A stretch of 64,000 nt of DNA, from positions 61,497,920 through 61,561,919 of the forward strand of contig NC_080043.1 of assembly GCF_012489685.1 (NCBI RefSeq), in the 5' to 3' direction. Origin of the DNA: Lotus japonicus (Eukaryota; Streptophyta; Magnoliopsida; Fabales; Fabaceae). The first letter of the stretch is position 1. Every line of letters begins with the position of its first letter. The notes under the pieces were generated by a model. The model saw only the letters and a list, made by a program, of their open reading frames with translations, made no database searches and was not told the origin of the DNA. Positions 56,227-64,000 of this stretch are shown here, one piece after another. The position numbers and the translations under genes were made by a program.

Positions 56227-56515
56227 CCTGAAACAATTGGAAATGGAAGAGTAAGGATTGATGTTACACTGATCTAGGGACCTATATTAGAGTATATATT
56301 GTACTGTCAGTAGTAACTATCAGTTTTAAGTCACTAAGACTCCATCTCTTGTAGACATACTTGAAGAACTGCTGAATGCTAATATGTCTACAAGAGATGG
56401 AGTCTTAGTGACTTAAAACTGATAGTTACTACTGACAGTACAATATATACTCTAATATAGGTCCCTAGATCAGTGTAACATCAATCCTTACTCTTCAATT
56501 TCCAATTGTTTCAGG
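56227..56515. promoter_or_regulatory. Palindromic intergenic region between the two divergent FAR1-OTU genes
   Basis: 289 bp between the two start codons, symmetric about the 23-bp spacer. Both 5' leaders are the same sequence in opposite orientation, so any promoter here would drive both genes. TATATATT/AATATATA occurs on each arm near 56290-56300 and 56442-56452. Confidence 0.5.
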
Positions 56516-58305
56516 ATGGCATTAAATGAAATAGATGGGCGCGATCAATTGGGGGAGCAGATAGATTTCACAGATCAATTTACAACTGAGCAGAAATTCA
56601 AAGATCATACTGAACTCTATGTATGGGCGCGATCTGTGGGGAAGAAGATTGGCTTTATTGTGACAACAGCAAAGTCTTCATTAGGAGAGAAGAAATTTTT
56701 GAAACTAGGGTGTGCGAGAAGCGGAAAATATGAACCCTACAAGGGAAAGTGTGCTACAAGGATTCCAAGAAGTAAAAAATGCGACTGTCCATTTTTGCTA
56801 AGCGGAAAACCAGATCCAAATGAAGGGAATGCTTGGATTCTGAAGGTTATATGTGGTCGGCATAACCACGAAATATCAAATTCCGCCCTCAGCCATGAAG
56901 GGGGAAAGCGTAAGACAATAAGGAGCAGTACTTTAAAAGAGGAACAGTTACTGAAGCGGAAATTCAAGTCAGCATCCATAGCTTTGACCTTAAAATTTGG
57001 ACAATCTGATATCCAAACAAAGAAGAGAATTATAGAAAAAATGGACGAGCTCGCATTTCCCGGTTCTAGCATTCCTGAAGGGAAATCTTCTAAGGAATGG
57101 GGTGACATGCATTTGTTGACAAAGATGCCCTCTGATTTTCAGTCTTTCATTTGTAACATAAGAGATGTCACTCCTTATGGGAATTGTGGATTCCGTTGTT
57201 TGGCCAATTTCTTGGGAAAGACTGATGATGATGCATGGGAAAAGATTCGGAATTCCATGACAAAGGAAATGGAAACCATAGCTGCAACGTACATGAATAT
57301 TTTTGGGGAAGATAAATTTGCACGCGTGAAGCAAGCACTAAATGTCAAAGTAGGAGAGGAGGAAAATGGTGAACATTGGTTTTTGTTACCAGAAATGGGA
57401 GTTGTTGCTGCTACAGCCTTTCAGCTGATCTTGATCACGCTTTCGGTTGATGGTTCATCTACATTTGTACCCATTGTTGGAGCACCACCCACTGAACCGC
57501 ATTGCATAGTACTTGGACATGTTGACAAGAACCATTGGGTGCAGGTACTATTGTATATTGCTCTAATCTCTAGTTTGTTTTGATGTTATATTGCTTCTAA
57601 CCTTTTCTATTTAGGTGAAATTGGCAGAAGGTCACCTATTCCCAAAAATTGTTCCCCTATGGGATATAGGAACTGTGAGTCAGAAGCAAGTGAGTGGAAA
57701 GAGTTTTTGAAGGACCGAATGTCAATTGTAAGCCCACTGGTTGCAGAACCATCAATGGTACATCTTAAGGACACCCCCATTAACGATCTCAGTTCAGTGG
57801 CGAGATAGAAGCAGACAACTGGAAAGAGGGTACAGCGGACCAAATGCCAATTGCAAATTCAACGGTTGCAGAACCACCACTGGTAGATCTTAATGACACC
57901 TCCGTTAAGGATCTCAGTTCAGTGTTCGCGGAGATAGAAACAGACTACTTGAAAGAGGGTACAACGGACCAAATGCCAATTGCAAATTCAACAGTTGCAG
58001 AACCAGAAATTAAGGAGCTCACTCTAAAGGTATGTTTCTAGTACCTCTTTTTTATTTATTTACAGTTCAGGCACAACACCACTTGCATCTGTCAATGTTA
58101 TTAATTTTTTAACCTATATTTTTTGCAAGCTTCTTCAAACAGATTTGACAATAAGAGAAAGACACCAAAACGCCAAGAAATGCCACAAGAACGCCCAATA
58201 ATCAAGAAGCGAAGAAGAAAGGAAGAATACAAAAAAGTGAGATCTCCTGATACTTCAGGGCTCAGAACATTTATTAATCCGCTGAAAAAGTATAGACCTT
58301 CATAG
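56516..58305 (+). CDS. FAR1-OTU fusion gene, right copy, with basic C-terminal exon
   Basis: Exon 1 (56516-57544) matches the left copy with six amino-acid differences and keeps the FAR1 zinc residues and the OTU Asp/Cys/His. Exon 2 (57615-58029) carries the acidic repeat region but has a two-base insertion (GATATAGG near 57663) and a one-base loss near 57802, so its frame is broken early. Exon 3 (from about 58130 or 58143 to 58305) encodes a Lys/Arg-rich tail with IIKKRRRKEEYKK, a likely nuclear signal, ending KKYRPS. The last exon is present only here. The protein may end shortly after the OTU domain, or the gene may be a pseudogene. Confidence 0.7.
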
Positions 58306-58434
58306 TTGGTGAAGTTGTTCTGTGATATTCTGGATTATTGTTTTGTCTTATTGAATTGTTTGATGTGTCATCTGGATAATTTCCGTATGTGCATGAGATT
58401 AGTGTCAATTAATAGTCTTTTGTTATGCTTGGCA

Positions 58435-58598
58435 AGGCGGTGAAGTGCTCAATTTGGTGGTCAAGGCTCTGGAAGCATACGCATGAGCGCAACTTCCTGC
58501 TTGCTCATGCGTAATGAGGCGGTGAAGTGCTCAATTTGGTGGTCAAGGCTCTGGAAGCCATCGCATGAGCGCAGCTTTATGCTCGCTCATGCGTATAA
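58435..58598. repeat. Two tandem 82-bp units, each with a perfect short hairpin
   Basis: Both units start AGGCGGTGAAGTGCTCAATT (58435 and 58517). Each ends with a palindrome: ACGCATGAGC/GCTCATGCGT (58479-58488, 58503-58512) and CGCATGAGCG/CGCTCATGCG (58562-58571, 58584-58593). The units differ at a few bases, but the stems remain paired. Confidence 0.85.
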
Positions 58599-58606
58599 AG
58601 TCGGTG

Positions 58607-58755
58607 GTATGAATTAGGTGGCATGAATTAGGTTTGACGCCACATAATTCATCCCACTAGGTTTGAAGCCACCAGAATTCACGCCACCATGTTTGATGCC
58701 ACTATGTTTGATGCTACCTAATGCATGTCGCCATGTTTGACGCCACTATGTTTTA
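58607..58755. repeat. Short GCCACC-type minisatellite array
   Basis: Degenerate repeats of TTTGATGCCAC(C/T)ATG type, the same motif as the large array at 62103-63185. Confidence 0.75.
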
Positions 58756-61552
58756 ATTTAATTTTTTTATTTTTTATTTTAGTTTAATTTTTTATTATTA
58801 TTTCACTTCACTTAATAATTAAAAAATCCAGATTATTCTTATTATTTATCATTTTCCCATGATAAAAAAATTTATTCAGAGATAATTAAGATTTTTTACA
58901 TTATAAAATAATTTTATTTAATTACTAAGTTAAGTGAAATGATAAGAAATTAAAATTAAAATTTAAAAGTAAAAGTAAATAAAAAATTTTATTCAGAGAT
59001 AATTAAGATTTTTTACATTATAAAATAATTTTATTTAATTACTAAGTTAAGTGAAATAATAAGAAATTAAAATTAAAATTTAAAAGTAAAAGTAAAATTA
59101 AAATTAAAGAATTAAATGAAGTACATTTTAATAATAATTTATAATTTAAACTAGTGATTTTACCCGCGCGTTGCATGGGGAATACATCTATTATATTTGA
59201 TAGGTCAATTAATACCTTGATCATTAAAAATATAATAAACAACGGATGAAATAGAAGAGTGTGAAATGATGAGCAAAGTGGACAAAAAGTCTTAAATTAA
59301 AACCCTTGTTGCATAGATTGAACTTCGTACAATTGAATAACTAATAAAAAAATTGGTTAACCAAATCTCAAATTATGCAAAACATATTAGGGGATGTGGT
59401 TTAATGATGGCTAATAAACAATAGCTGATTTAATCTACAATTAAAAAAAGAGAAAAGATTTTTTATGTACGTGATTATGCGAGTTCATTTTTTACATAAT
59501 AAAATAAACTATGTTTGACCCATATCAACATGAAGTCGTTTCACATTCTTCATGAGCCTAAAGACAATAACACAAATTATAGATATGAAGAATCACCAAT
59601 AAAGCATTCAGAAAACATTTTAATCTTAGAAAAAAAAGAATGTACCGCGAAATTTGTTATTGTATTTGATTCATTAATTAATACTTAATGATTGTACTTT
59701 CTTGTTAAAATATATTTCTTCCCGTAAGAGAATTTAACTCCTATGATAATTTGTACAAAAAAATTAAAGTGGACTATATTATTATGTAGTAAAAAATTAA
59801 CATCAAACTATATTATATTATGTTTTTCTTGTAACAAAAAAAAATTCCGATGAAATCTTATTAATATTTATTTTTATGTAGAAGTATTTTCATGTAAAAT
59901 ATTCTTCCTATATATAAAAGCTTTTAGGCTCTTTCTAATACATTTAGATCCAGCTTCTCCTTACTCTCAGGATGCCTGAAAGTCTTTTCTCAAGTCTATC
60001 TGGTGGGTAATATCGATGAAGATGATGACACCCACCATACCTTGCTTGCTTCAAGGTCGATCTCTTGTATCCTCCTCCTGCCGAAGACTTTAAGAGTAAA
60101 CCTTGCCATTTCAACTTTCATCGATCGAGTTTCAGTTGCTTTTTCTGTTGACACAGGTGAGAAAGCTTACTAAGGCAACCTCTGCTTTTGTCTATCTCCC
60201 AATATAAGAAGCGTGTTGCTTTGCTCTTATAGTAGTACTAATGGGCGTACTTTAGAACAAATTTCTAGCGAAGGTCTTGACAGTTTGGAACTGAAAGGTT
60301 TGGTTCATTAATAATATCTAGTAGTTTCATCATGCTATTCTGCTTTTGAGCTTGTTGTACTTACCGGAGCATTTCTGCGATAAAAAAATTCAGAATAGTA
60401 AAGCAGTCGTAGTATGCTCCCTTTACTTGCTCTAGTGCTCAAGTGATAGCTGAGGGCATACTATTTACATCTGAATTATATATAAAAGACTCTTAAAAAC
60501 AACTACTTAATTCTCCATTACAAAGAATATACATTACATCAGAACCTAATTATTATATGTCAGTGACATAAGTGTCGAAAATAATAGTATTAATAATGAA
60601 AATTTCGAATGGTGTGGATAAGGATTAAAAGTCTAATCTCATAAGAAAGAAAAATCTCCATTTACATCAAAATCTCTCTCAGATTTCTCTACCTCACTAT
60701 CACCAGTGTTTTTCTTATAAATTATCCACAAACACACTCACAAATTCCACACAGTACCTAACATCATATGCAAATTTTGTTTTCACTACAATCAGAGTCT
60801 GTTCTTTGGCATAAAAAAGCACTTCATAAAGTAAGAAGGTATCACATTTTGAATTTAAATCATTAAAATATTTATTTCTAATTAAAAAATCAAATGAAAC
60901 TTGCTTCCAAATCAGCAGCAATCCTAGGTGCTATTCCTGATTGTTGTCCAACTTTAGCATGAATTAATACGAACTCATGCTAATTCAAATGAAACTTGCT
61001 TCCATATCAGCAGCTTCCAGCCGTATCTGCATTCTAAGTAACAGAAAATCAAGAACTCATGAAGTGAGATTGTTAGACATGTTAGAGTAGGATAGACTAA
61101 AGACCACCAAACATAATAGCAATATGTGCAACATCAATCTAGCTATGATAGTGCAAAGATAACAATCAAATTTGCAGACAGATATGAAAGCCAAAGAATG
61201 AATTGAAGCCACTTTTTGGCTATGGCCTTCCAGTGGTTTCCATAACCAATCAGATCTATTTGTAAGGGGAAACTAATCACATGCTACTAAAGAAGATGAA
61301 TGGAAGAAAACCCCCTATAAATTTTAGACCCATTATATTTGTTGAACGGCTAAAACAACTCTTTGCTTTATGTAGCACTGTTGTTGAAAGTACAATAACC
61401 AAATCAAAAACATATGATGATACTAAATCGTTATGTGATAATTACACACTCATGCAAGCAAGACTTCCAATCACGCTAAAGTTTGATTAATTGAACCATA
61501 GTAGAACAATGATTAATTATAAAATCTAATATTGTCTTCGAAAAGTGACATG
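58756..61552. other. AT-rich intergenic sequence
   Basis: No gene recognised. It contains a 117-bp tandem duplication (about 58866-59100). Near 59155-59190 is a stretch TTTTACCCGCGCGTTGC, resembling short motifs repeated in many plant genomes. From 59940 to 60500 the sequence is less AT-rich but shows no open frame of note. Confidence 0.4.
58866..59100. repeat. 117-bp AT-rich tandem duplication
   Basis: The segment containing ATTCAGAGATAATTAAG at 58874 is repeated from 58991 at an offset of 117 bp with almost no changes. Confidence 0.85.
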
Positions 61553-62102
61553 AATGTTAGGTAGGCCGTCAGGATAGTACATTTACTTTTGTACTTGGAT
61601 AGTGACTTGACCTTTAAACCTAGAAGACTTCTGATCAGGGGAATGCTTCATGTTGGAACTTGTGAAGCTAGTTGATCAGAGTCAGAGGGAAAGCACAGAT
61701 CCTCTGACCGTTGTATCTTCTGATTCTGAACTCAGGGGGAAATACATGGTCTTTAGAGTCTTCTACACCATCAGAACATCTGAACCTTCAGAGTTTCTTG
61801 GTTGTCAGAACGTCTGGATCTTCAGAACTTCAAGTGACTGAGTCCATATCAGAGCTTGTATAACTTCAGATCTTCTGAAGCATTTCTACTGTTCAGGGTG
61901 AACATAGATGTTGCGAAACCGTTGCTTGGGTCACTCTTTATGCATAGTGCTTCTGATTTGTGTGAGATTGAATTGAGGTCAGAGCCTGTAAATAACCCAC
62001 TCAGAAAAACACGTTAGAGTACCATAATTGTTCATACTTAAATGTTAACTTGTAATCATCAAAACATAGAGTTGTACTACTCGATCAAAACTTGATATTA
62101 CA
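61553..62102 (-). repeat. Truncated Sirevirus LTR fragment
   Basis: Matches the outer Sirevirus LTR over 13043-13580 (same orientation) with many substitutions. It keeps the true LTR terminus (minus strand TGTAATATCAAG at 62102) but lacks the other half of the LTR. It abuts the minisatellite at 62103. Confidence 0.85.
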
Positions 62103-63185
62103 ATGCCACCTTGTTTCATGCCACTATGACTATTTCATGCCACCCATGTTTGATGCCACCTATTTTATGCCACCTGTTTGATGCCCCCATGTTTTCCATG
62201 CCACCTATTTGATGCCCCCTTGTTTCACGCCACCTATTTCCATGCCACCAATGTTTGATGCCCCCATGTTTCATGCCACCTATTTCATGCAACCTGATTT
62301 ATGCCACCAATTTGATGCCCCCATGTTTCATGCCACCTTGTTTCACGCCACCTATTTTATGCCACCTGATTGATGCCCCCTTGTTTCACGCCACCTATTT
62401 CCATGCCACCTATTTTCATGCCACCAACGTTTCACACCACCTATTTCCACCAATGTTTCACGTCACCTATTTCATGCCACTATGATTCATCCCACCCATG
62501 TTTGATGCCCCCGCCTATTTCCATGCCACCAATGTTTGATGCCAACTATTTCATGCCACGATGATTCATGCCACCCATGTTTGATGCCCCCATGTTTTCC
62601 ATGCCACCAATTCCATGCCACCTATTTGATGCCCCCATGTTTTCCATGCCACCTATTTGATGCCCCCTTGTTTCATGCCACTATGATTCATGCCACATGA
62701 TTCATGCCACCCATGTTTGATGCCCCCATGATTCACGCCACCTATTTCACGCCACCAATTTGATGCCCCCATGTTTCATACCACCAATTTGATGCCCCCA
62801 TGTTTTCCATGCCACCTTGTTTGATGCCCCTATGTTTTCCATGCCACTTATTTGATGCCCCCTTGTTTCAGGCCACCTATTTCCATGCCACCAATGTTTG
62901 ATGCCACCTTTTCCACGCCACCAATTCCATGCCACCTACTTCACGCCACTGCACGCCACGTTGTTTGATGCCACCTATTTTATGCCACGTTGTTTGATGC
63001 CACCTATTTTATGCCACCTTGTTTGATGCCACCTATTTCATGCCACTATGATTGTTTGATGCCACCTATTACATGCCACCTATTTCATGCCACCCATTTC
63101 ATGCCACCTGAATCATGTTTGACGCCACTATGTTTAATGCCACCATGTTTCATGCCACCAAGAAATTTGATGCCACCATGTTTCA
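62103..63185. repeat. GCCACC-rich minisatellite array, about 1.1 kb
   Basis: Continuous degenerate repeats of about 14-15 bp, alternating between ATGCCACCTATTTC and ATGCCCCCATGTTTC forms. By length there are of the order of seventy units. Long frames reading MPPCF/MPPIS repeats are a by-product of the unit length and not evidence of a gene. Confidence 0.92.
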
Positions 63186-64000
63186 GCAGACAAAGATTTC
63201 TCGAAGAATTTTACCAAAATGATATAACTGAGAGTCGAGTTGTGTGATTCAATATTTGAGCCTAGTCTTGTATACGAAAGGTTTGTCGATGACCGCCGGT
63301 TGCTGACCCCCCCCCCCTCCCCGAAAAGGAAAGGGGAGAGATGCAAATGTTCTGAGCCGAAAAGCCCTAACTTCTGATGGATCAAGGGGGATAATACCAG
63401 AGTGAGAGGATCTCGACGGAGCCGCAACAATGGAGGGATCTCGGCCTGTTAGCTCGCGAAAACGCCAATGAGTCATGGTTGGATAAGAGGGGAAGGTTTA
63501 ATAAAGACGGAGGTGTGTCGCAGCAAAATCATATCGAGAGTCTATCGAAGCATTGGCAGGGAAGATCAAAGTCTAAGAGGGAAAACTGGAAATCGGCAGA
63601 TGGTGAAGAATGAGGGTTTTTAATGGTACACAAGGGCCAACAGTGGATGAGGAAATGGTTTTCATAATGACAAGTGCATTCCAAATCTCGAGGAAACGTG
63701 ACACATGAATTTAAGTTAGTGCACTATTAATACAATTCATTTAATTATTGCTTTCTAAGTCTTCCACTATTAGAGAATTTCACATTCATTTTTAAGTGAA
63801 TGACATTGGTAGTTGTACATGAGAGAAAGCATAGGTAACCGTATATTGGTTTAATTCAGTTTTGAAAAATTAAAATTTATAAATTTTGGTGTGGTTTACT
63901 ATAAGGGTATATGTGGAAAAAAAATACTACAAAACTTTGAATTCTTAAAAACTTTAAAAGATTTGAAATAAATAATAAGTGCTAAAACATCAAAAGATAA
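63186..64000. other. Unassigned sequence at the right edge
   Basis: It includes a C-run with CCCCTCCCCGAAAAGG at about 63308-63335 and a moderately GC-rich part up to about 63610, followed by AT-rich DNA. Minus-strand frames at 63134-63476 show no family resemblance. Confidence 0.4.

Larger units (their letters stand above)
54773..57970. repeat. Near-perfect 1.59-kb inverted repeat with 23-bp spacer
   Basis: The left arm 54773-56359 and right arm 56383-57970 are reverse complements with only scattered substitutions and very small indels. Six residues differ over about 343 codons of exon 1. The spacer is 56360-56382. Both arms stop at the same point in the gene (GGACC) and the flanks then differ completely. 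Each arm carries a FAR1-OTU gene reading outward from the centre. Confidence 0.95.

Noticed and set aside
62103..63185. Array resembling a CRISPR-like direct repeat series
   Set aside because: Units are about 14-15 bp, directly adjacent, degenerate and without spacers, in a plant nuclear setting.
62255..63247. Open frames with MPPCF / MPPIS pentapeptide-like repeats
   Set aside because: They arise because the minisatellite unit is close to a multiple of three and poor in stop codons. Frames on both strands show the same effect and there is no gene context.

Overview
This window is repeat-dense plant nuclear DNA, most likely from a papilionoid legume and probably pericentromeric. No part is bacterial. 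The evidence is many LTR retrotransposons primed from initiator-Met tRNA, GT-AG introns, a CACTA transposon, hAT, Harbinger-like and Mutator-like miniature elements, and a SINE. The legume assignment is inferred from the style of the Sirevirus Gag/Pol proteins and of the dispersed repeats. It was not tested by any search.

Layout. (1) 1-13580: a minus-strand Sirevirus-type Copia element with intact gag, intact pol and a long third ORF. The third ORF is split by a very young gag-only relative (1289-6148) with apparently identical LTRs and a perfect 5-bp target duplication (TSD). (2) 13581-18017: pieces of a Gypsy LTR, interrupted by a decayed minus-strand Copia element (13864-17307). (3) 18018-19300: a Gypsy protease relic split by a hAT-type element (18272-19162). 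(4) About 20461-50751: two tandem, decayed copies of one multi-exon host gene that I could not name. The first intron of copy 1 has grown to about 20.5 kb. It holds a 5.6-kb CACTA element (20639-26268), a small hAT MITE, and a 13-kb chromovirus (27648-40707) that itself carries a solo LTR inside another solo LTR. The matching intron of copy 2 carries different MITEs, so each copy supplies empty sites for the insertions in the other. (5) 51501-53691: a hAT-type element with a second member of the same family inside it. (6) 54054-54136: a short SINE. (7) 54773-57970: a nearly perfect 1.59-kb inverted repeat whose arms carry divergent copies of a gene joining a FAR1-type DNA-binding domain to an OTU cysteine protease. 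(8) 58435-63185: tandem hairpin units, AT-rich DNA, a Sirevirus LTR fragment and a GCCACC-rich minisatellite. The last 0.8 kb holds nothing I recognise.

How the parts relate. The outer Sirevirus keeps gag, protease, integrase, RT and RNase H open. It is a plausible helper for the gag-only element nested in it. The CACTA element keeps a complete nine-exon gene (Transposase_24-like region plus Ulp1-like protease) but has lost the transposase catalytic region, so it would need a partner to move. The chromovirus is broken by several frame lesions and by an insertion. Both host-gene copies carry frame-breaking changes. The FAR1-OTU palindrome is the most unusual locus: it could give rise to hairpin RNA, in the manner of maize Mu killer.
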